Notes: generated by a model not told the origin, from the sequence alone. 64,000 nucleotides of DNA from Anaeromassilibacillus sp001305115 (GCA_042854365.1 AP031437.1:372001-436000); one strand, 5' to 3'. Positions 42,727 to 51,984 are shown, counted from the stretch's first letter. Numbers and translations are program-made.

Positions 42727-43013
42727 TCCTTTGTTCAGATAAACAAAAAAGCCCTTGCCCCTCTCAGGGACAAGAGCATTTACTCCTGCGGTACCACCCG
42801 GATTGCGTTTTCACGCCGCTTGTTCCGCACACTTCCATGTGCGCTCCCTTGGTAACGGGTGGAGATCCCGTCGGAAGCTACTGGGAATTTCATCCGTTCG
42901 CCCCGCCCTCATAAGCCCATTCCATAGACCGCTGCCCACCACAATCACACCACCTGTGGCTCTCTTTTGAGCGCTTTGCCTATGTACTCTCCTTACTCAA
43001 CGGTTTCTTTTGT
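42727..43013 (-). promoter_or_regulatory. T-box riboswitch specific for tRNA-Trp
   Basis: On the minus strand the leader contains the Stem I motifs AGAGAG...GGTGGTG, then the specifier loop GGAA-TGG-GC, whose TGG codon (42919-42917) is Trp. The T-box sequence GGGTGGTACCGC lies at 42799-42788 and a terminator GCTCTTGTCCC/GGGGCAAGGGC with TTTTTT follows (42777-42745). Uncharged tRNA-Trp should stabilise the antiterminator and turn on trpB2. Confidence 0.96.
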
Positions 43014-43020
43014 TGATTTC

Positions 43021-43049
43021 ATTATAGAAATCGGAGGCGCGTTTGTCAA
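43021..43049 (-). promoter_or_regulatory. Consensus sigma-A promoter of trpB2
   Basis: Minus strand TTGACA (43049-43044), a 17-base spacer and TATAAT (43026-43021): a perfect match in both hexamers. Confidence 0.95.
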
Positions 43050-43194
43050 GAGAGAGATTCAAATATTTTTATTTTCCACTTAAATTTAACGCTTTATAGC
43101 AAATAATACAAAGAGAGCGTCGTGTTTTACTTGCAAAAATAGGAGTATAGGGATATAATCATACAAATACCAAATTTTTAGGAGGAACCAATTT

Positions 43195-43971
43195 ATGCAG
43201 CTTAACCAACCTGTTCAAAATCCTGCGTTTATCAGCAAGCTCAAGCAGTTTGATTCAAATAAAACAAGGAAAGACGAACTGGAACTCATCGAAGAAATGC
43301 GCAAAATGCGCTACATCACCCCGGTGACCTTGACCGGAAAATCCGAAGATGGAACGCCCAACCAGCAGACCCAGGTCAAGTTCCGGGCCGCGACTACCAC
43401 AAAGGGCGAGAGCTTTTTTGCTATGTTCTCTGATATGGACGAGCTTAAAAAGTGGGCAGCGGATGCAGAGGACACGATGACCCTCGATTTCTCCGAATTG
43501 CGCACGCTGGTACATGGCCAGAAAGGCCAGGTGGCGGGTTTTGTAGTCAATCCATCGACGCAGAACTTGGTGATCCGCACCAACACCATGGAGCAGATCG
43601 CCCATCCGCTTCAGCAGCGTCCGATCAGCCCCGACATGGTTGTGTTGTCCAAGCCCGATCCGTATCCGACAGAACTGGTAAAGGCGCTCTGCGATTTCTT
43701 TAAAACCCGCAACGAAGTGCTCAGCGCATGGCTGTTCACAGCGAACTACAAGGCCAACGCCACCGAGCCGCATCATCTGGTAATTGTCAGCCTCACCCAG
43801 GGGGTACAGCAGGAAGAACTCTTTAAGGCGACCATCGACGCTTGCCATAAGGCAATGAAGGCGGGAGAATTCCTGGATCTGATGCCGTCGAGCGGAAAGT
43901 TTGGCAAAGAGGCAATCGAAGACAAAAAGCCGTTCTATCGCAAAGGAATCACGGTTGAACCGGAGGCTTAA
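43195..43971 (+). CDS. SseB-family protein (enhanced serine sensitivity)
   Basis: 258 residues with an N-terminal SseB domain ('MRYITPVTLTGKSEDGTPNQ', 'FFAMFSDMDELKKWAADAED') and a C-terminal SseB_C-like domain ('AWLFTANYKANATEPHHLVI'). Family function is unclear; in E. coli sseB affects serine sensitivity. No signal peptide, cytoplasmic. AGGAGG precedes ATG 43195. Its stop is directly followed by the ATG of the glycosylase gene, so the two are co-translated. Confidence 0.85.
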   Translation: MQLNQPVQNPAFISKLKQFDSNKTRKDELELIEEMRKMRYITPVTLTGKSEDGTPNQQTQVKFRAATTTKGESFFAMFSDMDELKKWAADAEDTMTLDFSELRTLVHGQKGQVAGFVVNPSTQNLVIRTNTMEQIAHPLQQRPISPDMVVLSKPDPYPTELVKALCDFFKTRNEVLSAWLFTANYKANATEPHHLVIVSLTQGVQQEELFKATIDACHKAMKAGEFLDLMPSSGKFGKEAIEDKKPFYRKGITVEPEA

Positions 43972-44766
43972 ATGTCCGTTCTGCGCGATTTTGATTTAAC
44001 AGCGACTTTGGAATGTGGACAGTGCTTTCGCTGGGACAGACAACCGGATGGCTCCTATCGGGGAATTGCTGGAGGGCGTTTACTCTGCATAGCGGAGAAC
44101 CACACAGAGGAGGCCGAGAAAGATCCGTTTTGGCGCGTCTATTTTGACTTGGACCGCGATTACGCGGCCATTCGGGATGAACTGGCACAGGTTGATCCGG
44201 TTTTGGCAAAAGCAGCAGCTTTTGCCCCTGGTATCCGTATTTTGCAGCAAGATCCGTGGGAGGCGCTCTGTTCGTTTATTATTTCACAAAACAATAATAT
44301 TCCTCGAATCAAGGGGATTGTCGCGCGCCTTTGCCAGGCGTTCGGTGAGAAGACGGCGTCCGGTATTTTGTGTTTCCCGACGCCGGATCGTCTTGCCCGC
44401 GAGAACGAGGAAGCACTCGCGTGCCTGCGCTGTGGATTCCGGGCACGGTACATACTCGATGCAGCACGAAAAGTGGCGGGTGGACAGATCGACTTGGAGA
44501 GCCTTCGGACCCAACCGCTTGCAAAAGCGCGTGAACAGCTGATGACCATCGTAGGGGTTGGCCCAAAGGTGGCGGACTGTGCTCTGCTTTATGGACTGCA
44601 CCGGCTGGATGCTTTCCCCATGGATATATGGATGAAGCGTGCTATGAAGGAATGGTTCCCGGGCAAACAGCCGGAGGACTTTGGTCCGTACGCTGGAATT
44701 GCACAGCAATATCTATTTCACTACATTCGTACAACTGCCTCGGGGGAGCGGTCTGTGAGTGCGTAA
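43972..44766 (+). CDS. 8-oxoguanine DNA glycosylase / AP lyase (OGG type)
   Basis: 264 residues. N-terminal OGG domain ('LTATLECGQCFRWDRQPDGS') and HhH-GPD domain with 'FIISQNNNIPRIKGIVARLC', the hairpin LMTIVGVGPKVADCALLYGL and catalytic Asp in AFPMDIWMKRAM. It removes 8-oxoG opposite C and cleaves the abasic site; the position of the catalytic Lys (in the QNNNIPRIKG helix, family Lys) is kept. The start codon abuts the sseB-like stop. Confidence 0.9.
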   Translation: MSVLRDFDLTATLECGQCFRWDRQPDGSYRGIAGGRLLCIAENHTEEAEKDPFWRVYFDLDRDYAAIRDELAQVDPVLAKAAAFAPGIRILQQDPWEALCSFIISQNNNIPRIKGIVARLCQAFGEKTASGILCFPTPDRLARENEEALACLRCGFRARYILDAARKVAGGQIDLESLRTQPLAKAREQLMTIVGVGPKVADCALLYGLHRLDAFPMDIWMKRAMKEWFPGKQPEDFGPYAGIAQQYLFHYIRTTASGERSVSA

Positions 44767-44793
44767 GAGAGGGAAAAGGCAATCGTCGATTTC

Positions 44794-44828
44794 AGGCACA
44801 GGTGGGGTTTTCGCCTGTGCCTTTTTGC
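44794..44828 (+). terminator. Terminator of the sseB-ogg unit
   Basis: AGGCACAGG/CCTGTGCCT (44794-44802 with 44813-44821) followed by TTTTTGC. Confidence 0.85.
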
Positions 44829-44999
44829 ATGAAATAACTTTTTGGACGTTCACGAAGGATGTAATAGGAGGGGGCTTTTATTTGGTTAGCCTCTGCTTAT
44901 AATCTCACCCATTCTCTGCTTGCTTTTTTGCCAAAAGGTATTTCTTTTTTGTAGAATGTGCGGTATAATAAAGGCATCTAAAAGATAGGAGTGATTCCA

Positions 45000-45938
45000 A
45001 TGGCATTGGTAAATACCAAGGAAATGTTCAAAAAGGCATACGACGGTGGCTATGCGATCGGCGCGTTCAATATTAACGATATGGAAATCATCCAGGGCAT
45101 TATGAGCGCCTGTGCGGAGCTGAAGGCCCCTGTGATTTTGCAGGTTTCTTCCAGCGCCCGTAAATATGCGCATCCGGCTTATCTGGTAAAGATGGTCGAA
45201 GCTGCTGTCAAGGAGAATCCGGACATTCCGGTTGCTCTGCATTTGGACCATGGCCCGTCCTTTGAGATGTGCAAGGCTTGCATCGACGACGGCTTCACTT
45301 CCGTTATGTATGACGGTTCCGCAAAGCCCTATGAGGAGAATGTGGAAGAAGCTCGCAGAGTGGTAGAGTATGCACACAAGTACAACGTCACAGTAGAAGC
45401 CGAGCTGGGCAAGCTCGCCGGCGTTGAGGACGACGTCAAGGTAGAAGACGACAAAGCACAGTTTACGGACCCGGACGAGGTTCAGGATTTTGTAACACGG
45501 ACAGGCGTGGACTCCCTTGCGATTGCAATTGGTACGAGCCACGGTGCTTACAAGTTTAAACCCGGCCAGAAACCGAAGCTGCGCCTTGATATTCTTGAAG
45601 AAGTTTCAAACCGCCTGCCGGGCTTCCCGATCGTACTGCACGGCGCCTCCTCTGTCCTCCCGGAGTTTGTGCAGATGGTCAATCAGTTCGGTGGTCAGAT
45701 GCCCGATGCAATCGGCATCCCGGAAGAGATGTTGCGTGAAGCGGCAGCAAAGGCTGTCTGCAAGATCAACGTGGACTCCGATCTCCGTCTTGCAATGACT
45801 GCGACGGTTCGCAAGTATTTTGCAGAGAATCCGTCCCACTTTGACCCCCGCCAGTATCTGGGCGTTGCGCGTGACGCAATTCAGGGCCTTGTGGAGCATA
45901 AGATTAAGACGGTTCTCGGCTGCGAGGGCAAAGCATAA
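45000..45938 (+). CDS. fba: Class II fructose-1,6-bisphosphate aldolase
   Basis: 312 residues. Zinc-binding and catalytic motifs are present: ALHLDHGPSFEMCKACID (His and Asp), VEAELGKLAGVEDDV, SLAIAIGTSHGAYKF, and IVLHGASSV, all of the FbaA/GatY class II type. It interconverts fructose-1,6-bisphosphate with DHAP and G3P in glycolysis. ATG 45000 has AGGAG at a good distance; codon usage is strongly biased, as for a highly expressed gene. TATAAT at 44963-44968 probably is its -10. Confidence 0.97.
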   Translation: MALVNTKEMFKKAYDGGYAIGAFNINDMEIIQGIMSACAELKAPVILQVSSSARKYAHPAYLVKMVEAAVKENPDIPVALHLDHGPSFEMCKACIDDGFTSVMYDGSAKPYEENVEEARRVVEYAHKYNVTVEAELGKLAGVEDDVKVEDDKAQFTDPDEVQDFVTRTGVDSLAIAIGTSHGAYKFKPGQKPKLRLDILEEVSNRLPGFPIVLHGASSVLPEFVQMVNQFGGQMPDAIGIPEEMLREAAAKAVCKINVDSDLRLAMTATVRKYFAENPSHFDPRQYLGVARDAIQGLVEHKIKTVLGCEGKA

Positions 45939-45965
45939 TTGTAATACTTCTCAATGAAATCTGTA

Positions 45966-46094
45966 GAGGGTGTCCCAAAAGTCATGAAATGACGGAAGGA
46001 TACCCTCATTTTTTTGAAACTCAAATATTTTTCCAAACAGAAAGAGGATGTCCCTCTCCTATGAATCTAAAATTCATAGTTTTGGGACACCCTC
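45966..46094 (+). repeat. Two-hairpin MITE-like repeat, copy 2
   Basis: 129 bases from GAGGGTGTCCCAAAA (45966) to TTTTGGGACACCCTC (46094), perfect 15-base terminal inverted repeats. Internal structure: hairpin A (GTCAT/ATGAC core) and hairpin B (TATGAAT/ATTCATA core), each bounded by GAGG...CCTC. It is ~80% identical to the inverse of 6865-6994. No open frame, so any mobility would need a transposase elsewhere. It sits 28 bases after fba and may end its transcript. Confidence 0.88.
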
Positions 46095-46559
46095 TTTTTG
46101 ATTAGGCACCGAAAAGGCAAGAAAAAACCACCAGCTGAACTTGTGAACAGCTCCAGCTTGTGCGGACCGTACAAAAAGCCCCTATGTAGGAAATATTGTG
46201 TTTTAAACGGAGAGACGTCGCGCAAGCGGCGCCTCTCCCGTCTTTAACTGGATGCGCTCGTGTTGTTGCTTTTTGTTGCATTCTGCGCATAAGAGGAAAT
46301 GGCCTCGTATGGAAAGACGGTTCTTTCCGGGGGAATCCTCCTATTTTCGCACATTTAGCCGAAGCAAAGAACGCCGTTTGTGTAAAATATACAGAGGCAT
46401 ATGTGGAATTTATAACTTTTGGAGAAAAACTTTTGCGTTCTACTCGGTTTATTTTTGCTTTTTGGCTTGTAATGTTTGTGAGAATACGATATAATTGTTA
46501 TTAATTTGATTGAACAATTGTAAAGTTGTACCAATCAACCCCTGAAAGGAGTTTTTAAG
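46095..46559. other. Intergenic stretch upstream of the EF-G paralogue
   Basis: Contains a GAGAGACGTCGC/GCGGCGCCTCTC hairpin (46209-46238) that may be a terminator, then AT-rich sequence with ATACGATATAATTG (TATAAT 46490-46495), the probable -10 of the next gene. Confidence 0.45.
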
Positions 46560-48626
46560 GTGAAATTGTACAATGCAAAAGATATTCTGAACATTGCAAT
46601 CGCGGGGCATAGCGGAGCGGGAAAGACTTCCATCGCGGAGGCGATGCTTTATCTTTCCGGTGCTACAGACCGTTTTGGTAAGGTTGGCGAAGGGAATACC
46701 GTATGCGATTATGACCCGGAAGAAATCAGAAGAAAGACAACCGTCAGCGCGGCAGTTGCCCCGTTGGAGTGGAGAAATCATAAGATCAACCTATTGGACG
46801 CCCCCGGCCTGTTCGATTTTGAAGGCGCAATGTGTGAAGCCGTGCGCGCAGCAGATTCGGTTTTAATCGCAGTTTCCGGCAAGGATGGCGTCAACGTGGG
46901 TACAGAAAAGGCAGTGGCAGCGGCGGATTCCCGCGGGCTGGCGAAGATTTTCTTTGTCAACGGCCTGTGTGATGAGAGCGCACGTTTCTATCGTGTGTTT
47001 GAGGATCTAAAGGCCAGCTTTGGCCCCTCGGTCTGTCCGGTAGTTGTCCCATACATTGAAGATGGAAAAGCGAACATATACATCAATATTTTGGAATATA
47101 AAGCATACGACTACTCCAACGGAAAACCCGTCGAAGTGGCAATGCCTCCCATGGGTGACCGTCTGGAGGGCCTGCGCACAGCAATCTATGAAGCAGTGGC
47201 GGAAACCAGCGACGAGATGTTTGAAAAGTACTTCTCCGGCGAACCGTTTACGCCGGAAGAGGTCATCGTTGGTGTCAGTAAAGGTGTCAAATCCGGCGCC
47301 ATCTCTCCGGTGTTTTGTGGCGACGCGCTCCTGATGCGCGGCATGGAGCAGTTCTTGGATGGCTTGACCTGGTTGGCGCCCTCGGCGCTTGAAAAGAGCG
47401 GCGAGCTCGCAGCGGATATCGACGGCAATCCGGTTGAGCTCTCCGTCAATCCGGACGGGGCAACCGCAGCCATCGTCTTTAAGACCATCGCAGACCCGTT
47501 TGTCGGAAAGATGTCCTTCCTCAAGACCATCTCCGGCAAGGTTGCCACGGATGCACAGCTGATGAACATGCGTACAGGTAATATCGAGCGCATTGGCAAG
47601 ACGGTCATGATGCGCGGTAAAAAGCAGGAGGAAATGAGCTGCATTGCAGCCGGAGACATCGGCGCGGTGCTCAAGCTGGGGAACGTCTCCACAGGCGATA
47701 CGCTGTGTTCCCCGACGCGCAAGGTCACATTGGATGGAATTACCTATCCGGTTCCGACGCTTTCCATGGCGATTATGCCCAAGAAAAAGGGCGAGGAAGA
47801 TAAAGTCGCCCAGGGTCTATTCCGCCTGATAGAAGAAGACCCGGTTATTAAATTTGAGAACAATGCAGAAACCCATCAGATGGTTATCAGCGGTTTGGGC
47901 GAGCAGCACTTGGATGTAATCGTCTCGAAACTCCGGACAAAATTCGGGGTAGAGGTCACATTGGAGCAGCCTCGCGTGCCGTACCGTGAAACCATCCGCA
48001 AAAAGGTTCAGGTGCAGGGCCGCCACAAAAAGCAGACGGGTGGCCACGGCCAGTTCGGCGATGTTTGGATCGAGTTTGAACCCTGCGACAGCGAAGGGTT
48101 GGAGTTTGGCGAGCGCGTTGTAGGCGGTTCTGTTCCGAAAGGGTACTTCCCAGCGGTCGAGAAGGGCTTGCAGGATTGTATCGCTCATGGCCCATTGGCT
48201 GGTTATCCAGTGGTAGGCTTGCGTGCGACGCTGTACGATGGCTCATACCATCCGGTGGATTCTTCGGAAATGGCATTTAAGACAGCGGCTTCGCTCGCTT
48301 ATAAGGCGGGTATGCCGCAGGCAGGCCCGGTTCTACTGGAACCGATCGGTACTCTGCGCGCAACCGTCCCGGACGCCAACATGGGCGACATCATGGGCGA
48401 AGTCAACAAACGCCGCGGGCGTGTGTTAGGTATGGAACCCGCAGGCCCTGGCAAACAGACCGTTGAGGCAGAGGTTCCGGTGGCGGAGATGCACGATTTC
48501 TGTACGTTTGTCCGCCAGGTTACACAAGGACGCGGCAGCTATACGTTTGATTTTACCCGTTATGAAGAAGCGCCTGCCCAGGTGGCCCAAAAGGTGATTG
48601 AGCAGGCAAAGGCGGATGCAGAATAA
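46560..48626 (+). CDS. Elongation factor G paralogue with a non-canonical G4 motif
   Basis: 688 residues with all EF-G domains: G1 AGHSGAGKTSIAEA, G2 region RKTTVSAAV, G3 DAPGLFDFEG, domains II-V including domain IV GGHGQFGDVWIEF and 'PDANMGDIMGEVNKRRGRVL'. The G4 motif, normally NKxD (guanine specificity), reads NGLC at residues 134-137. It belongs to the EF-G-like side branch, not to the rpsL-linked fusA. GTG 46560 follows AAAGGAG. It may act in recycling, rescue or a specialised translation role, and nucleotide preference could be altered. Strong terminator downstream. Confidence 0.88.
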   Translation: MKLYNAKDILNIAIAGHSGAGKTSIAEAMLYLSGATDRFGKVGEGNTVCDYDPEEIRRKTTVSAAVAPLEWRNHKINLLDAPGLFDFEGAMCEAVRAADSVLIAVSGKDGVNVGTEKAVAAADSRGLAKIFFVNGLCDESARFYRVFEDLKASFGPSVCPVVVPYIEDGKANIYINILEYKAYDYSNGKPVEVAMPPMGDRLEGLRTAIYEAVAETSDEMFEKYFSGEPFTPEEVIVGVSKGVKSGAISPVFCGDALLMRGMEQFLDGLTWLAPSALEKSGELAADIDGNPVELSVNPDGATAAIVFKTIADPFVGKMSFLKTISGKVATDAQLMNMRTGNIERIGKTVMMRGKKQEEMSCIAAGDIGAVLKLGNVSTGDTLCSPTRKVTLDGITYPVPTLSMAIMPKKKGEEDKVAQGLFRLIEEDPVIKFENNAETHQMVISGLGEQHLDVIVSKLRTKFGVEVTLEQPRVPYRETIRKKVQVQGRHKKQTGGHGQFGDVWIEFEPCDSEGLEFGERVVGGSVPKGYFPAVEKGLQDCIAHGPLAGYPVVGLRATLYDGSYHPVDSSEMAFKTAASLAYKAGMPQAGPVLLEPIGTLRATVPDANMGDIMGEVNKRRGRVLGMEPAGPGKQTVEAEVPVAEMHDFCTFVRQVTQGRGSYTFDFTRYEEAPAQVAQKVIEQAKADAE

Positions 48627-48751
48627 AGATGATACCATGTTTCCCAAAAGGGACCCTGTGAAGTGAAAGTCTGCCCTCTGGACGGATGGTTCGTATTTTT
48701 ACAGAAGGTTTGCTTTGATGGGAAAAAAGAAGGCGTGTTATGACAAATACA

Positions 48752-48800
48752 GGCAGTTGTGCTGGTTTTGGCGGCCAGCTCAACTGCCTTATTTTTTGCC
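48752..48800 (+). terminator. Terminator of the EF-G paralogue
   Basis: GGCAGTTG-TGCTGG with CCAGCT-CAACTGCC (48752-48788), then TTATTTTTT. Confidence 0.85.
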
Positions 48801-48843
48801 CAAATTTAACATAGAAAAAATATCCTTTTAACGGAGGCCTACT

Positions 48844-49452
48844 ATGCTATATATCGGAAACAGATCCAGCTGTTCGCAGAGAAGGAACGGCTTTATACAA
48901 TTGGCTTTCGAAAGGTTGTTTACAATGGAAGAGAAAAAGACAAGCGCCCATAAAAAAGGGCTTTTCATCGCCGTGGGGATTTTATGCATGCTCCTACTGA
49001 TGGGAGCTGGCGTGTTTACTGGAATGCACTATCAGGAATGGATGGACGCCCGCTATGCGGAAGCAGAGCGAGTTACACCTGAACTGGACGATGCCGCTCA
49101 GGATTGGACGGGCGCCGCGCCGCCGAGCAAAAACGGAGAACAGCAGGGCATCAAAATTCCAGGATACGCCTCAATTTCCATTCCAGCAGGGGAAACAGAT
49201 GCAAAAATTCTGCTTTTAAATCCGGAGGAAAACCCGTGCTATTTTTCCTTTGAACTGATTCTGGACGAGACCGGTGAATCGCTATTCACCTCTAAGATGG
49301 TGGAGCCCGGAAAGGCCATTCAGGAGGAAACACTCTCCCGCGCCCTAGAAGCGGGGGAATACGATGCAACTATTAAAATCAGCACCTATTCCTTGGATAC
49401 CAATACCCAAATGAATGGCGCCAATGTAAAAACCAAACTTTTGGTGGGATGA
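48844..49452 (+). CDS. Membrane-anchored exported protein, partner of the next gene
   Basis: 202 residues from ATG 48844 behind GGAGG; an internal ATG (48925, MEEKKTSAHKKG) with GAAAGG upstream may be the real start, leaving 175 residues. One membrane helix (GLFIAVGILCMLLLMGAGVF) is followed by an outside domain with 'GIKIPGYASISIPAGETDAK', LNPEENPCYFSFELILDETG and a final 'GEYDATIKISTYSLD..MNGA'. The pattern NPxxNxCYFxFxL...PGxxI is common in Firmicutes surface clusters of unknown role. A secreted protein gene follows after 61 bases. Confidence 0.7.
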   Translation: MLYIGNRSSCSQRRNGFIQLAFERLFTMEEKKTSAHKKGLFIAVGILCMLLLMGAGVFTGMHYQEWMDARYAEAERVTPELDDAAQDWTGAAPPSKNGEQQGIKIPGYASISIPAGETDAKILLLNPEENPCYFSFELILDETGESLFTSKMVEPGKAIQEETLSRALEAGEYDATIKISTYSLDTNTQMNGANVKTKLLVG

Positions 49453-49513
49453 TGTTTACTTTTATCCACTTGTGGGATATTTGTATAGATGACAAAAAAT
49501 GGAGGAAACAATC

Positions 49514-50065
49514 ATGAAAAAAACGTTGGCTTTTTGTCTAGCGGCTATGATGGCCGTGGGGATGACGACTTCTGCCTTTGCGGCGGAGAGGTCGATCACT
49601 CCGGGAAATGTGATCTTTGACCAGGATACGGACGGGGCCGCTTCTGTAAAGCTGGAGTATAATGCTGTGACAGAACCTACCTATACCATTACGATTCCAC
49701 AGGGTGTACAGCTTGAAAAGGGTGGAAGCACGTCTACTTTTAAGGCGGAAGGTGTTTCCAATTTGGATGGCGGAAAAGTCGTTTTGTCCATTACCAGTAC
49801 CCGCAAGCCCGGCATGCCGGAAGATTGCCCAGATTTCGCACTGTATCGCGGCCACAATTATATTCCCTACAAAGTGCAGGGTTTCTACAAGGACGGTTCT
49901 TCCCGTGTAATCAGTAAACTTAATACAGAGTTGATGTCCTTTGATGAGGATGGCGAATATCGCTACAAGGTGATTCCTTCCAAGGTGGTCCCGGAGTCCG
50001 GCACTTATTGGGGCAACATTACCTTCCAGTTCGACATTGTGGAAGCGGAAGAGTCCGATAAATAA
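49514..50065 (+). CDS. Secreted beta-sandwich protein of unknown function
   Basis: 183 residues. Signal peptide MKKTLAFCLAAMMAVGMTTS with cleavage after AFA, then a beta-rich domain containing 'VKLEYNAVTEPTYTITIPQG' and the closing 'SGTYWGNITFQFDIVEAEE'. The layout resembles WxL-like or pilin-type surface proteins, but no WxL or LPxTG motif is present. ATG 49514 has GGAGG 8 bases upstream. Co-transcribed with the preceding membrane-anchored protein, so the two are likely to interact at the cell surface. Confidence 0.7.
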   Translation: MKKTLAFCLAAMMAVGMTTSAFAAERSITPGNVIFDQDTDGAASVKLEYNAVTEPTYTITIPQGVQLEKGGSTSTFKAEGVSNLDGGKVVLSITSTRKPGMPEDCPDFALYRGHNYIPYKVQGFYKDGSSRVISKLNTELMSFDEDGEYRYKVIPSKVVPESGTYWGNITFQFDIVEAEESDK

Positions 50066-50419
50066 TCCGAGTGCAGGCATACCCGTAAGATGAAATTTCG
50101 GCACAGTTTTGGGGCGGAATTTTACCGTTCCAATAGAGTACCAGCATCCGGGTGGCCCCTTTTGTAGACTTTTAGTTTGAATCCCAGGCGCATGCTTGGA
50201 ATCCCTCTGAAGGGGAATCCCCTTTTGGCTTTTGAAAATCTTCTTTTTTGAATCTGTATGCTCCCCCCGAAGTGTCCTGTCCGGGTTCCCGCCGGATTGG
50301 GCACTTTTCTTTTGTATGGATTCCTCCAATATGACCCTGGCCGCCAGGCATGTTTCCCCAAAAGGATGCATATCCATTAGGGATGAAAAAGCGGCAACCG
50401 CCGCGGGGAGGGATTATTT
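50066..50419 (+). other. Intergenic stretch
   Basis: No gene seen. Short G/C-rich inverted repeats (for example CTGAAGGGGAATCCCCTTTTG near 50207-50227) may end the upstream transcript. GGGGAGGG at 50405-50412 is the next gene's ribosome site. Confidence 0.4.
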
Positions 50420-51106
50420 GTGTTTGTATGTTCCATAAAGGCAGGAAAGAAACGATGGATAATTGTAGCGCTGGCGGTGATTTTGGCAGCTGTGACAGTC
50501 TTTTTGGCAGCTGGAAAATGGAATGCCGCGGCAGGAACCGGTAATGAGAAAGGATATATTTGTACGGCATCCACAAACGATGAACGCATCGCGTTTTTGG
50601 CACAATTTGGCTGGCAAGTGAGCTCGGAACCACTGGAAATTCGAGATGTTGCGATTCCGAATCCGTTTGACGAGGTATACACGAAATACAATGTGTTACA
50701 AAAGCAACAGGGGTTTAATTTGGAACCTCTAGCCGGAAAGGTATGCCGCCAATGGGTCTATGAAGTGACCAATTACCCGGCCGATACGCCGGTCCATGCC
50801 AATTTGTTGATTTATGAGGACCGTGTGGTGGGCGGCGACATCTGTTCTACAGAACTCAACGGTTTTATGCTTCCGTTTGATGGGCAAGACAGCGGTTCCC
50901 AGGGAATGGCTTCCTCTTCTGCAGTGAGTAATGCCGCTTCGGGAGGTACCGACATTTCACAGCCGGTGGTTTCCTCGCAGGAACCCGGTTCTTCACAGGC
51001 GCCTGTTTCGTCGCAACCGGCCGCCTCTGTGCAGCCTCCAGTTTCCTCCCAACCCACTCAAGCATCTTCCTCGGAGATTCCTGCCAATGCCTGGCCGACG
51101 GATTAA
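50420..51106 (+). CDS. DUF4830-type membrane protein with Ser/Pro-rich C-terminus
   Basis: 228 residues. GTG 50420 is 7 bases after GGGGAGGG. An N-terminal membrane helix (RWIIVALAVILAAVTVFLAA) leads into a ~105-residue domain: 'RIAFLAQFGWQVSSEPLEIR', 'VYTKYNVLQKQQGFNLEPLA' and 'HANLLIYEDRVVGGDICSTE'. These fit DUF4830, a Clostridia family of unknown role. The last ~75 residues are Ser/Gln/Pro/Val low-complexity (SSQPAASVQPPVSSQPTQAS), a wall-spanning tail. It is alone between two hairpins. Confidence 0.75.
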   Translation: MFVCSIKAGKKRWIIVALAVILAAVTVFLAAGKWNAAAGTGNEKGYICTASTNDERIAFLAQFGWQVSSEPLEIRDVAIPNPFDEVYTKYNVLQKQQGFNLEPLAGKVCRQWVYEVTNYPADTPVHANLLIYEDRVVGGDICSTELNGFMLPFDGQDSGSQGMASSSAVSNAASGGTDISQPVVSSQEPGSSQAPVSSQPAASVQPPVSSQPTQASSSEIPANAWPTD

Positions 51107-51118
51107 ACAAATAAAAAG

Positions 51119-51161
51119 GGACAGCACAGCGTCGAAACCGTTTTTCGACGCTGTGCTGTCC
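51119..51161. terminator. 19-base perfect hairpin, T-run only on the minus strand
   Basis: GGACAGCACAGCGTCGAAA (51119-51137) pairs perfectly with 51143-51161 across a 5-base loop. On the + strand no T residues follow, whereas on the - strand CCCTTTTTATTTG follows. Both flanking genes are on the + strand, so it may block antisense transcription or act as an RNA-stability hairpin. Confidence 0.6.
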
Positions 51162-51270
51162 GGTTCGTCCAAGATCGGCGGAGGACATAGAAAATCGCCC
51201 GGAAAGAACGATTGTATTCGCGCAGGAAACCCGATATAATAGAGGCATTAAAGTGGATGGATGTGAAAAC

Positions 51271-51984
51271 ATGCCAAAGGAACGATTGGACAAGGTATTG
51301 GCTTCGCAGAATGTCGGAAGCCGCAAGGAGTCGGGAGCGCTGATCCGGCGTGGTACGGTGGCAGTCAATGGTACGGTGGTACGGCAGGTGGACTGTAAGG
51401 TGGACCCGGAACAGGATGTGATCTCCGTGCAAGGCCAGCCGCTCCACTTTCAGCGGTTTCATTATATTATGATGAATAAACCGGCCGGGGTACTGTCTGC
51501 GGCGCGGGATTTCCGTCAAAAGACCGTGGTGGATCTACTTCCGCCGGAACTGAAATGTCGGGGGTTGTTTCCTGCAGGGCGGTTGGACCGCGATACAGAA
51601 GGGCTACTTTTGTTGATGGACGATGGAGATTTTGCACATCGCATGCTTGCGCCTAAAAATCATGTTTATAAACTCTATGAAGCCAGGCTCGATCAACCGG
51701 CCACCATGGAAGACGTACGGATTTTTGCAGAGGGGGTTGAATTAAGCGACCGGACCTGCCTCCCAGCGGAGCTTTTGCTTTTGGGGGATCAGTGCGTACA
51801 GGTGCGGATTTGTGAAGGTAAGTTTCATCAGATCAAGCGCATGTTTCATGCGGTGGGAAAAGAGGTTGTGTACCTCAAGCGGTTGCGCATCGGCGCCTTG
51901 GATCTGGACCCGGCGTTGCAGCCGGGACAAGCCCGACCGTTGCTTCCTGAAGAGCGGGAGAAGGTCTTTTGTTTGGAAGATTGA
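51271..51984 (+). CDS. RsuA-family pseudouridine synthase
   Basis: 237 residues: S4 RNA-binding domain (MPKERLDKVLASQNVGSRKE), catalytic motif 'LFPAGRLDRDTEGLLLLMDD' with the active-site Asp in GRLDxxTxGL, and the C-terminal 'EGKFHQIKRMFHAVGKEVVYLKR' region. The S4 plus short length fits RsuA (16S U516) more than RluB/F. ATG 51271 is preferred over GTG 51253 because family sequences begin there. No operon partner. Confidence 0.93.
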   Translation: MPKERLDKVLASQNVGSRKESGALIRRGTVAVNGTVVRQVDCKVDPEQDVISVQGQPLHFQRFHYIMMNKPAGVLSAARDFRQKTVVDLLPPELKCRGLFPAGRLDRDTEGLLLLMDDGDFAHRMLAPKNHVYKLYEARLDQPATMEDVRIFAEGVELSDRTCLPAELLLLGDQCVQVRICEGKFHQIKRMFHAVGKEVVYLKRLRIGALDLDPALQPGQARPLLPEEREKVFCLED

